From contig WJMT01000070.1 of NCBI GenBank assembly GCA_014727835.1, forward strand, positions 79,464-143,463: a stretch of DNA of 64,000 nt, in the 5' to 3' direction. A program made the translations under genes and the position numbers. The DNA comes from Candidatus Aminicenantota bacterium (GTDB lineage: Bacteria > Acidobacteriota > Aminicenantia > Aminicenantales > Aminicenantaceae). The notes below the pieces were generated by a model, which was not told the DNA's origin, ran no database searches, and saw only the letters and a program-made list of their open reading frames with translations. The first letter of the stretch is position 1. Each line of letters starts with the position of its first letter. This document shows, in pieces, positions 7,956 through 15,917 of the stretch.

Positions 7956-10187
7956 TTAAAACAAATAGGATGCTCGCAATATAAAGGTTCTTGCCGGAGC
8001 ATACACCCCTTTTTCATCAGCAGAAGCTCTAAAGGTTTGGTTCAAAAGGTTCTTGGTGATCAATACGATTTTGAAGTGATTTTTGAAACTATATCCCACC
8101 ATGCAATCCAGGAGAGTGAAGCCATTGATCTCAATCTCCAAGGGACCCGGATTTTTTTTAGGAGCAGATAAAGTCAATTTGGGTTCGATCCAAAAATTCC
8201 CCGGAGAGAACTTTGTGCTCAAAGTGATGCGGAAGGGGGGGATGTAATTCATGGGAGTGTTGTCCGAGGTCTGTTTGCCGGCCATATGATGAAAGTTGGT
8301 GAAGATCTCAAAATCTTTCATTAACCAAAAATAAAATTCCCCTTCCACTCCCGTAATATATCCCTTATTCAAATTTTCATAATAATATTCATCGATATCT
8401 CCACTTTGATATTTGTGGATCATATCAAAGATAGAATTGCGAAACAGATACACAGAACCAAAAAAGTTTCCCTGGAGATAACGGAGACCCACATCCAGAT
8501 TTAAGCTTTTTTCAGGATCCAGATCCGGATTGCCAAAAACAGTTCCTCTTCCTGTGAGTCCAGTATAAAACAGCTCACTGATTGTAGGAAACCGAAAAGA
8601 ACGGCCTGCATTTGCAAGAAGGGATAAATAGGGGTTCAATTGAAAAATGGAGCCGATGTAGGCTGTAAAGGACTGGTCATTTCTGAAAACTCGGCCTCCT
8701 TTGATAAGGCCGTTGCTGGTAGTGATGTGATCAAAACGGGCTCCAGCATTTAATGTGATCTGGTTTGACAGATGAAATTTATCATCTACATAAAAACCAA
8801 AATTATGTCTGCTGGCATTGAGAAGAGAAGTCTCTTTGGTTTGCGCGGACACCTGCCCTAACTCATCCAGCAACCATGCTGTATTGCTGTCATTGATGTT
8901 CCCTCTGCCGAAATAATCAGCTCCCAAATTGAATGTATGGCGCTTTCCAATGTCTCTGCTGCCGCGGATTTTAAAGCCAAAGTTCAAAGTCTCGATTTGA
9001 GCTGAATTTCTTTTAAAGACCGAGCGGTCCTGTCTGAGATCTTCTTTTTGGGTCTCCAGCAAAGAGGAAAAGATATAAAATCGGGCATTCAAGGAATTTA
9101 AGAACAATTTGTTTTTGGCTTCATAGCCGATGGAAAATACGGTATTTCTTTCATTCGGGTACCATCGGGGTTTGAATTCAGACGAAGGGCTTGGTTTGCC
9201 TATGTTTGTGCCTTGATAATTGAACAGCAGGATTTCAACCTGGGAGTCTTTTCCGGATCTGTTTAATTTGAGCATTAAATCATAGTCAGAATATCTGGAC
9301 CATTTGATGACTCCATCAGGAGAAGAATAATCATTGGCTTTTTTTCCATTGGCTGAAAACAAATAACCGAAATTGTTAAGGGTTCCACTGAGATTAAAAG
9401 ATGCTGACCTTTCTTCCCTGATGGTGTTGTAGCTGAGGTCTATATTCCCTGATAGAGAGTCTGTTGACTCTGGAGATTTTGTAATGATATTGAGGATGCC
9501 ACCTATGGCTCCGGAACCATAATAAACCGAGTAGGGCCCGCGGTTGACTTCCAAACGCTCGATATTGTTGACATTTATAAAAGATGCACTGGCTCCGATC
9601 CTCCTTTCCGAACGAATTCGGATTCCGTCCATAAGAAGGAGGATGCGGTGTTCGGCAAGTCCCCGGATAGCAGGAACCATGGAGTAGCCGCCTTTGCCAA
9701 CAGCTGTCACTCCGGGGCTGTTTTCTACAGATTCTGTGATGTTGGACGTGCCCAGATGATAAAGGGCTTGATCATTCAGAATGGTTCGGTGAGAAGGGAG
9801 ACTGACGTCTATAGTGGAATCTGATTCAGCAGTGACAGTGATTTCCTCTTTGATGGTGATCAGCTTAGGAGTCCTTTTATACAAGTCCACTTTTATGATG
9901 TCATTTTCTTCAGGTTTGACTGTCACTTCCAGGACTCCCGGCATAAAATCTGTATGCATAAAAAGAAGTCTGTAAGAACCAGACTCTAAACCTTTAATGA
10001 CAAATTCTCCCTCAGAGTTTGTGGTTGTTTTTTTTTCTGAATTGAAGATTTCTACTGTAACGCCCCTGAGGGGATTTCCATTCTCATCAAAAACCCTTCC
10101 TTTTAAAATGGTTTCAGGCGAAAAGGAATAGAAATAAGGGATCAGAAAAAAAAGAGAGAGGAGAAGAAAGCAGGTCAATCGTTTCAT
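7956..10187 (-). CDS. TonB-dependent outer-membrane receptor
   Basis: 743 residues: a signal peptide (1-24), a carboxypeptidase-regulatory-like Ig domain (about 27-105, GRVFDENGNPLRGVTVEIF), a plug domain (about 125-240, with SVENSPGVTAVGKGG and the LLLMDGIRIRS segment) and a 22-strand-type barrel ending in RASYLF, with the terminal Phe required for outer-membrane insertion. It imports an unidentified ligand across the outer membrane using TonB energy. The ATG at 10187 is preceded by GGAGGAC; the TTG one codon earlier is not needed. It is followed by the secreted propeller protein, a pairing that suggests binding and uptake of one substrate class. Confidence 0.93.
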   Translation of the reverse strand: MKRLTCFLLLSLFFLIPYFYSFSPETILKGRVFDENGNPLRGVTVEIFNSEKKTTTNSEGEFVIKGLESGSYRLLFMHTDFMPGVLEVTVKPEENDIIKVDLYKRTPKLITIKEEITVTAESDSTIDVSLPSHRTILNDQALYHLGTSNITESVENSPGVTAVGKGGYSMVPAIRGLAEHRILLLMDGIRIRSERRIGASASFINVNNIERLEVNRGPYSVYYGSGAIGGILNIITKSPESTDSLSGNIDLSYNTIREERSASFNLSGTLNNFGYLFSANGKKANDYSSPDGVIKWSRYSDYDLMLKLNRSGKDSQVEILLFNYQGTNIGKPSPSSEFKPRWYPNERNTVFSIGYEAKNKLFLNSLNARFYIFSSLLETQKEDLRQDRSVFKRNSAQIETLNFGFKIRGSRDIGKRHTFNLGADYFGRGNINDSNTAWLLDELGQVSAQTKETSLLNASRHNFGFYVDDKFHLSNQITLNAGARFDHITTSNGLIKGGRVFRNDQSFTAYIGSIFQLNPYLSLLANAGRSFRFPTISELFYTGLTGRGTVFGNPDLDPEKSLNLDVGLRYLQGNFFGSVYLFRNSIFDMIHKYQSGDIDEYYYENLNKGYITGVEGEFYFWLMKDFEIFTNFHHMAGKQTSDNTPMNYIPPFRITLSTKFSPGNFWIEPKLTLSAPKKNPGPLEIEINGFTLLDCMVGYSFKNHFKIVLITKNLLNQTFRASADEKGVYAPARTFILRASYLF

Positions 10188-10330
10188 CAAGTCCTCCGAT
10201 AATCTTTTTAATCCTCCTCCTATCTCCTTATCACTTATCTCCCTTTAAAGAATCTCATGCTATCACCAAGCTGCAGGATTTTCAAGAAATATTAGATATG
10301 AGAAAACAGTTCATAAAAATTGATACATGA

Positions 10331-10360
10331 TTGCAGTAGAGAAACCTTCTTTGTTATGAT
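10331..10360 (+). promoter_or_regulatory. Promoter of the alanine/sodium symporter
   Basis: TTGCAG (10331-10336), an 18-nt spacer and TATGAT (10355-10360). The -10 is preceded by TGT, an extended -10. The rest of the 233-nt gap to the divergent TonB gene shows nothing else recognisable. Confidence 0.5.
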
Positions 10361-10420
10361 AGTCTACTTTTTGATGCAAAGCAGATCTGAGCAAAATAAC
10401 ATAAAAAGAGGAATTTCATT

Positions 10421-11791
10421 TTGGATCAGTTGGAAAGTGTGATCAGTCAAGTGACTGATGTTCTTTGGGGACCGGTGATGCTGGTTTTTCTATTGGGCGG
10501 AGGGATTTATTTGTCCGTACGTATTGGGTTCATCCAGATCAAACATTTTAGATTCATGTGGTCCCAGACAGTGGGTTCTCTTTTCACAAAAGCACAGGAC
10601 AGGAACAAGAGCAAAGGCACCATCACCCCTTTTCAGGCTGTGACAGCAGAGCTGGGCTCTACAGTTGGCGCTTCCAACATCATCGGCGTCTCCGTAGCTC
10701 TTTTTTTTGGAGGGCCCGGGGCGCTTTTTTGGATGTGGGCTACTGCGTTTGTGGGAATGGCGACCAAGTATTCTGAAATTGTTCTCAGTTTGCTCTATAG
10801 AGAAAAAAACAAAGATGGAGAATTTGTGGGTGGGCCCATGTATTACCTGAGAAAAGGAATGGGCTCCAAATTTTTAGCGGTTTGCTTTGCGTTTTTCTTT
10901 ATGATCGAAATCTTTTCCAGCATTATGGTTCAATCCAATTCAGCAGCTGGTTCGGCCTCTTCCCTGGGTCTTCCTCCGATCATCTCTGGTTTGATCATCT
11001 CTGCCGTGATTGCTCTGATTGTTTTTGGAGGAGTGAAAAGAGTGGGCAAAGTCTCAGAAAGATTTGTCCCTTTTATGTCTAGTTTGTATCTGCTGGGGGC
11101 AATGGTGATCATATTGAGCCATATTGAGTCCATTCCCTCTATTTTTTGGTTGGTGTTCAAAGAGGCCTTTCATTTCCGTTCTTTTGCCGGAGGGCTTGCT
11201 GGAACTTCCATACTCATGGCTCTGCGGTGGGGAACCGCCCGGGGATTGTATTCTAATGAGGCAGGAATGGGAAGTGCTCCTATAGCGCATGCAGCTGCGG
11301 TGACCGATCATCCCGCCCGGCAGGGACTTTGGGGAATTTTTAGCGTTTTTTTTGACACATTGATTGTGGGTACTGTATCGGGTTTGGTCCTTTTAACCAC
11401 AGGGATATGGAAAGCGTCTGGAATGGATGCGTCCGAAATGCCGGCAAGGGCTTTCACTGAATTCTACGGACCTTTGGGAGGCGTGCTGGTCAGCTTGTCT
11501 CTTCTGTTTTTTGTGATATCCACGATTTATGTGATCGCTTTTTACGGAGAAAAGCTGGCCTCTTTTTTGTTTGGATTCAAATTTTCAATTGTGATGAGGT
11601 TGGTCTATATTGGAGCCTGCTTCATAGGAGCAGTGGGTGGATTAAAGGTTGTCTGGCTTTTCCTTGACCTTTTTCTAGCTTTAGTGGTTGTACCTAACTT
11701 GATCGGCGTGCTTGGTCTCTCCTCCCAGGTGGTTGATCAAACAAAAGACTTTTTTGATACCAAGAAAAAGACGGGATTGAAAAAAAAGTGA
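10421..11791 (+). CDS. Sodium:alanine symporter family protein (AGCS)
   Basis: A 456-residue polytopic inner-membrane protein of the alanine or glycine:cation symporter family, which brings in small neutral amino acids with Na+. Family signatures visible are TPFQAVTAELGSTVGASNI (about residue 65), GGPGALFWMW, GGPMYYLRKGMG and a late GTARGLYSNEAGMGSAPIAH (about 275). About ten hydrophobic helices are apparent and the length is normal. The start is a TTG at 10421 with GAGGAA 8 nt upstream; no ATG lies closer. It is monocistronic as far as can be seen. Confidence 0.93.
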   Translation: MDQLESVISQVTDVLWGPVMLVFLLGGGIYLSVRIGFIQIKHFRFMWSQTVGSLFTKAQDRNKSKGTITPFQAVTAELGSTVGASNIIGVSVALFFGGPGALFWMWATAFVGMATKYSEIVLSLLYREKNKDGEFVGGPMYYLRKGMGSKFLAVCFAFFFMIEIFSSIMVQSNSAAGSASSLGLPPIISGLIISAVIALIVFGGVKRVGKVSERFVPFMSSLYLLGAMVIILSHIESIPSIFWLVFKEAFHFRSFAGGLAGTSILMALRWGTARGLYSNEAGMGSAPIAHAAAVTDHPARQGLWGIFSVFFDTLIVGTVSGLVLLTTGIWKASGMDASEMPARAFTEFYGPLGGVLVSLSLLFFVISTIYVIAFYGEKLASFLFGFKFSIVMRLVYIGACFIGAVGGLKVVWLFLDLFLALVVVPNLIGVLGLSSQVVDQTKDFFDTKKKTGLKKK

Positions 11792-11964
11792 GAGAAAATT
11801 TGATAAACAACCGCATGGTTTTGTTTTTTGAACGAGCGATTCATTACACCATCAAAGGTTACGAAGAGACAGAATAAAAAAGATTCAGATCTCAAATCTT
11901 TGGATTGAGAGGCACTCAAGGTTTATTCCCTGTCATTTGCATTCACCTATAAATGGTTCTTGTT

Positions 11965-11993
11965 TTGACAACCTGTATTTCCTGTGTTATAAG
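11965..11993 (+). promoter_or_regulatory. Sigma-70 promoter of the 5'-nucleotidase
   Basis: TTGACA (11965-11970), a 17-nt spacer and TATAAG (11988-11993), near consensus. It lies in the 255-nt gap after the symporter; the rest of that gap has no clear feature. Confidence 0.7.
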
Positions 11994-12046
11994 ATTTTTC
12001 TAAAAAAGATCCTTCTTTCCACGAATGAAATGCGGATTTGAAATTG

Positions 12047-13603
12047 ATGAGAAAAAGGCCTGACATTAAAACTTTGATTTGCCTTTGTCTGGGCGTCTTG
12101 ATTTTTCTCTTTTCAGGATGCAGACAGAAGCAATCTGCGTCTGTGACATTGATTTTCACCAATGACATTCATGGTGTGTATAAACCTTATCAATTGGATT
12201 ATTTCGGGGACAGCCGGTTGGTGGGAGGGATGGAAGCACTGAGTCATTATGTGAAACAACTGAGGGCAGAGGAAGAAAATGTGATCCTAATAGATACAGG
12301 GGATGTCATGACTGGAACTCTTGCCAGTCAAAAAACATATAATGGGGTCACGGGCGGGGCTATGGTCGAGTTTTTGAACATGTTGAATTACGATATTCGA
12401 TGTCCGGGGAACCATGGATTTGACTTAGGCACGGAAAATGCTACGTCTTCGATTGAGCTGTCGGATTTCCCAGTTATTATGTCAAATTTGATTTATAAAG
12501 AGACCAAAGAATTGGTGACGCCCTCTGCTTACCACATCATCAAAAAGGGCGGAATTCGGTTTGGTTTTATCGCGGTTATGGAAGAAGATTTTTTTGAAGA
12601 AGTGAAAAGGGAGATGACTGGAGATCTTGAACTACTGCCTATCATTCCCACATTGAATTCCACCATCTCTAGAATCAAGTCCAGCACAGATGTGATCGTG
12701 GTCCTTTCTCATGCAAGGTTTCCTGTCGGAGAAAAAATCGCTCGCCAGGTTCCTGGTGTGGATGTGGTGTTAGTGGCAGCTGAAGACGGAAAGTTTGAAA
12801 ACAGTGATGGAGTTTTGATCAAGTCAACCATTGGGCATTTGAGAACAGTGGGATATTTGAAACTTGAATTTAAAGACAGCAGCATTAAAAATTATCAGGA
12901 AGATCTGATCTGGCTTTGGGCTGATGTTGATTTGGATCCTGATTTGGAGGTATCAGAATTGGTCAGAAAGATCGATTCTGTCATCAATGAAGAATATCTC
13001 CAAAACTGCGGGAGAGCTTTGAGGGATATGATCCAGGAGGGTCGAAATGTAGAGAATCCCATTGGAAACTGGATCACAGATGTTTTGCGCTGGAAAACAG
13101 GTGCTCAAATCGGATTGTATAACTCAAGAGGGATTCGAAGCAGCATTCGGGCCGGAGGGATCACAGGCAAGGATATTTTCGAGGTGGCTCCTTTTTATAA
13201 CGAGTTGGTCCTGTTCCGCATCACTGCAGAACAGTTGAAAAATGCATTTGAAAAAGATATTGAAAGAGGACGGGATCGGCTACAGGTATCAGGTTTAAGG
13301 TATGAATATTTTCCTCCAGACCAGAGACCACTGGGCCAGCGAGTCTGGATGGTGGAAGTGGATGGAGAGATCATTGTCAACAAAGGGAAATTATTGAACC
13401 CGGAAAGGACATTCACTGCTGTAAGTAATGATTATGTCGTGAGTCAGGCTGAAGGCAAGTACATTGGATCTCCGATAGATGCTGTCAGGAAAACCGGATG
13501 GGCTATCAATCAAGTTCTTATATCTTGGCTCCGGACATATCACACCCTGGATTACACCACTGAAAACAGAATCGTCAGACTCGACCCAAGAGGGGATTTA
13601 TAA
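12047..13603 (+). CDS. 5'-nucleotidase/UshA-like lipoprotein
   Basis: 518 residues. The N-terminus is a lipoprotein signal with lipobox LFSGC (Cys about residue 25), so the enzyme is membrane-anchored in the envelope. The metallophosphoesterase domain has IFTNDIHGVYKP (metal Asp and His), DTGDVMTGT and a GNHGFDLG motif where GNHEFD is usual, then VVLSHARFPVGE. The C-terminal half matches the 5'-nucleotidase substrate domain. Likely role: removing phosphate from extracytoplasmic nucleotides or sugar nucleotides for uptake. ATG 12047 is preferred; an in-frame TTG at 12038 would add three residues. Shine-Dalgarno is weak. PhzF follows 24 nt later. Confidence 0.88.
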   Translation: MRKRPDIKTLICLCLGVLIFLFSGCRQKQSASVTLIFTNDIHGVYKPYQLDYFGDSRLVGGMEALSHYVKQLRAEEENVILIDTGDVMTGTLASQKTYNGVTGGAMVEFLNMLNYDIRCPGNHGFDLGTENATSSIELSDFPVIMSNLIYKETKELVTPSAYHIIKKGGIRFGFIAVMEEDFFEEVKREMTGDLELLPIIPTLNSTISRIKSSTDVIVVLSHARFPVGEKIARQVPGVDVVLVAAEDGKFENSDGVLIKSTIGHLRTVGYLKLEFKDSSIKNYQEDLIWLWADVDLDPDLEVSELVRKIDSVINEEYLQNCGRALRDMIQEGRNVENPIGNWITDVLRWKTGAQIGLYNSRGIRSSIRAGGITGKDIFEVAPFYNELVLFRITAEQLKNAFEKDIERGRDRLQVSGLRYEYFPPDQRPLGQRVWMVEVDGEIIVNKGKLLNPERTFTAVSNDYVVSQAEGKYIGSPIDAVRKTGWAINQVLISWLRTYHTLDYTTENRIVRLDPRGDL

Positions 13604-13627
13604 AATGCTTTTTTCAAAGGGTCACAA

Positions 13628-14515
13628 ATGAAAACACGAAAATTTTATATGGTTGACGTGTTTGCTGAGAACAAATATTCGGGAAATCAGTTGGCTGTTT
13701 TTCCGGATGCCGCGGATATGTCAAAACAGGAGATGCAGTGTTTGGCGAAGGAAATCAATTTTTCTGAAACCACATTTATCCTCTCTCAGTATAGGGAAAA
13801 CTCTAGATACAAAGTCAGAATATTCACTCCTGAAAAGGAGGTCCCTTTTGCCGGACATCCTACCTTAGGCACCGCCTTTATCATACAAAAAGAGTTTATT
13901 CAGGAACAGGTGAAGGAGATCATTTTGGACTTAAAGGCAGGTCTCATACCGGTTTCCGTTACATACGAACATAACAAGCCGGATATGTTCTGTATGAAAC
14001 AAAAGTCGCCTCGATTCGGCAAAACCATAGATCAAAAAATCATGGCTGAAGCACTGAGTTTGAAGACCAACGACTTCATGGGTTCTTATCCTATTCAGGA
14101 AGTATCTACAGGGCTTCCATTCTTGATTGTTGCTTTGAAGAGCTTAAAAGCTGTCAAACAATCCTGTGTTCAGAGAGAGATATTTTTTGATGTGATAAAA
14201 GACCTGAAGGCCAAAGCTGTTCTGATTTTCACAGACCAGACTCTTTTTAGAGAAAATCAGCTCCATGCAAGAGTTTTTGCAGATTATTTTGGAGTCCCGG
14301 AGGATCCTGCAACAGGAAGCGCTAATGGTTGCCTTGCCGCTTATTTAGCCAAACATGATTTTTTCAACAAACCAAAAATCAGCATTCAAGTGGAGCAAGG
14401 ATATGAAATCAAGAGACCTTCCAGGCTCTATTTAAAAGCACACAAAAGAGATGAGTCTATAGATGTTTATGTGGGGGGAAAAGTGTTTCTCACAGCAAGG
14501 GGAGAATTTGTTTGA
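13628..14515 (+). CDS. PhzF family isomerase
   Basis: 295 residues of the PhzF/DapF-like two-lobed fold. Visible signatures are an N-terminal YMVDVFAENKYSGNQLAVF, the catalytic glutamate in EINFSETTF (about residue 47), FAGHPTLGTAF (about 75) and the second-lobe EDPATGSANGCLAAYL (about 225). PhzF proteins isomerise trans-2,3-dihydro-3-hydroxyanthranilate in phenazine makers, but most homologues have unknown substrates, and no phenazine genes lie nearby. Cytoplasmic. AAAGGGTC lies before the ATG, and it probably reads through from the 5'-nucleotidase. Confidence 0.9.
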   Translation: MKTRKFYMVDVFAENKYSGNQLAVFPDAADMSKQEMQCLAKEINFSETTFILSQYRENSRYKVRIFTPEKEVPFAGHPTLGTAFIIQKEFIQEQVKEIILDLKAGLIPVSVTYEHNKPDMFCMKQKSPRFGKTIDQKIMAEALSLKTNDFMGSYPIQEVSTGLPFLIVALKSLKAVKQSCVQREIFFDVIKDLKAKAVLIFTDQTLFRENQLHARVFADYFGVPEDPATGSANGCLAAYLAKHDFFNKPKISIQVEQGYEIKRPSRLYLKAHKRDESIDVYVGGKVFLTARGEFV

Positions 14516-14531
14516 TCCCCTTAGATTTTGA

Positions 14532-14560
14532 TTGATTTTCTGGGCTGTTGACGATATAAT
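14532..14560 (+). promoter_or_regulatory. Sigma-70 promoter of the DUF4412-like gene
   Basis: TTGATT (14532-14537), a 17-nt spacer and a perfect TATAAT (14555-14560), 30 nt before the start codon. Confidence 0.7.
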
Positions 14561-14590
14561 TCATTCATCCATGAAAAGGAAGGAGTTCCC

Positions 14591-15316
14591 ATGAAAAAAA
14601 CACTCTCTGTTGTTTTTGTTTTCATTTTATTTGCATCCATATCTTATTCTGCGGAAGTGTATATCCAGCAGAAATCTCACACAGATGCTGTTGAGATGAT
14701 GGGGCAGAGTCAGCCTGCCAGAGATGATATCAACCATATCTGGCTAGGCAAAGATAAAATGGCGACCCACGGAAAAGACCAGTCTGTGATTATCAAGCTC
14801 AATGATAATAAGATGTATTGGGTCAACCATCAGAATAAAACTTATGTTGAAATGGATTTGCCTCTGGATATGAGTCAGTATTTTCCTCCTCAATTTTCCC
14901 AAATGATGAGCAACATTTCAGTAAAAGTCACCCCTACTGGGGAAAAAAAGAAGATCGGAGATTGGAACTGCACAGGATATGATGTGGATATGACAATCAT
15001 GATGATGAACCAAAAGCAGAAGATCTGGGCGAGTACAGATGTGCCTTTTGACTGGAAAAATTACACAGAAAAAATGCTTCCTGAATTGATACAGAGCACC
15101 ATGTTTTTGAATGAAGAGTCAGCTAAGGAATTCATGAAAATAAAGGGATTCCAAATCAGAACCGAATCTGTCATGAATGTGATGGGCACTGATATCAAAT
15201 CATCATCTGAAGTGGTGGAGATCACAAAAAAGAATGCTCCGGCAGGAACCTTTACTCCTCCCTCTGATTATGAGAAAAAGGATAAGTTTTCTATGCAGGA
15301 TATGCAGAGGAGATAA
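14591..15316 (+). CDS. Secreted DUF4412-like protein
   Basis: 241 residues with a clear signal peptide (1-20, cut near SYSA). The remainder is soluble and Met-rich, with segments IWLGKDKMATHGKDQSVIIK, NHQNKTYVEMDLP and TGEKKKIGDWNCTGYDVD, which resemble DUF4412 proteins of the periplasm or outer envelope. No catalytic motif is seen. The function is unknown; the fold may be related to lipoprotein-carrier-like beta sheets. Strong Shine-Dalgarno GGAAGGAG. Own promoter upstream and a hairpin at its stop codon suggest a separate transcription unit. Confidence 0.7.
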   Translation: MKKTLSVVFVFILFASISYSAEVYIQQKSHTDAVEMMGQSQPARDDINHIWLGKDKMATHGKDQSVIIKLNDNKMYWVNHQNKTYVEMDLPLDMSQYFPPQFSQMMSNISVKVTPTGEKKKIGDWNCTGYDVDMTIMMMNQKQKIWASTDVPFDWKNYTEKMLPELIQSTMFLNEESAKEFMKIKGFQIRTESVMNVMGTDIKSSSEVVEITKKNAPAGTFTPPSDYEKKDKFSMQDMQRR

Positions 15317-15343
15317 AACTTCTCATTTTATAAAGAGTTTTAT
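15313..15343 (+). terminator. Hairpin overlapping the stop codon
   Basis: ATAAAACT (15313-15320) and AGAGTTTTAT (15334-15343) form about ten base pairs with one bulge around a loop of about ten bases. No clean T-tract follows, so efficiency as an intrinsic terminator is doubtful. Confidence 0.3.
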
Positions 15344-15377
15344 CAGATAACATTTCTTTCTCAATTCTCTCCTTGAA

Positions 15378-15406
15378 TTGACAATAATGGGAAGGACTGC
15401 TACATT
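15378..15406 (+). promoter_or_regulatory. Sigma-70 promoter of the PEBP/protease pair
   Basis: TTGACA (15378-15383), a 17-nt spacer and TACATT (15401-15406), 40 nt before the PEBP gene. Confidence 0.65.
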
Positions 15407-15446
15407 CGAAATATGGTGTTTCCAGTGAATTTTAAGGAGGGATGAC

Positions 15447-15905
15447 ATGAATATCGGATTAAAAAGCCAGTCTTTTGAAAATGGGGGCATGATTCCTAAA
15501 ATTCACACCTGTGACGGGGAGGACACATCTCCTCCCTTATCTTGGCAATCTGTTCCTGAAGGCACCCAAAGCATTGCCATCATTTGCGATGATCCTGATG
15601 CACCTATGGGAAATTGGGTGCACTGGGTGGTTTATAACATCCCCCCGGACACACAAGAGCTGGAAGAAAATATCACCCCTGAGAGACAGATGAAGAATGG
15701 AGGAACCCAGGGGATGAACGACTTCAAAAAAATTGGATATGGAGGACCCTGTCCTCCAGGCGGCACTCACAGATACTTTTTTAAAATCTACGCTCTTGAT
15801 CAGGAGCTGGATTTAGATTCCGGGGCAACAAAGAATCAACTCTTGGCTGCTATGGAAGGGCACATTATGGCTCAGGGATCTTTGATGGGCAAATACAGTC
15901 GCTAA
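15447..15905 (+). CDS. YbhB/YbcL-type PEBP (Raf kinase inhibitor-like) protein
   Basis: 152 residues, the normal bacterial PEBP length. The ligand-site motifs are intact: DGEDTSPPLSW (about residue 24), IICDDPDAPMGNWVHWVVYN (about 47-66) and YGGPCPPGGTHRYFFKIYAL (about 98-117). PEBP proteins bind small phosphorylated or polar ligands; the bacterial role is largely unknown. No signal peptide, so cytoplasmic. GGAGGG precedes the ATG. The protease gene begins 12 nt after its stop, so the two form one operon. Confidence 0.93.
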   Translation: MNIGLKSQSFENGGMIPKIHTCDGEDTSPPLSWQSVPEGTQSIAIICDDPDAPMGNWVHWVVYNIPPDTQELEENITPERQMKNGGTQGMNDFKKIGYGGPCPPGGTHRYFFKIYALDQELDLDSGATKNQLLAAMEGHIMAQGSLMGKYSR

Positions 15906-15917
15906 ATTAGGAAAGGA

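Noticed and set aside
11788..11877. 29-codon frame starting GTG, overlapping the symporter stop as GTGA
   Set aside because: The GTGA overlap is suggestive, but the frame is short, has no Shine-Dalgarno of its own and no recognisable features.
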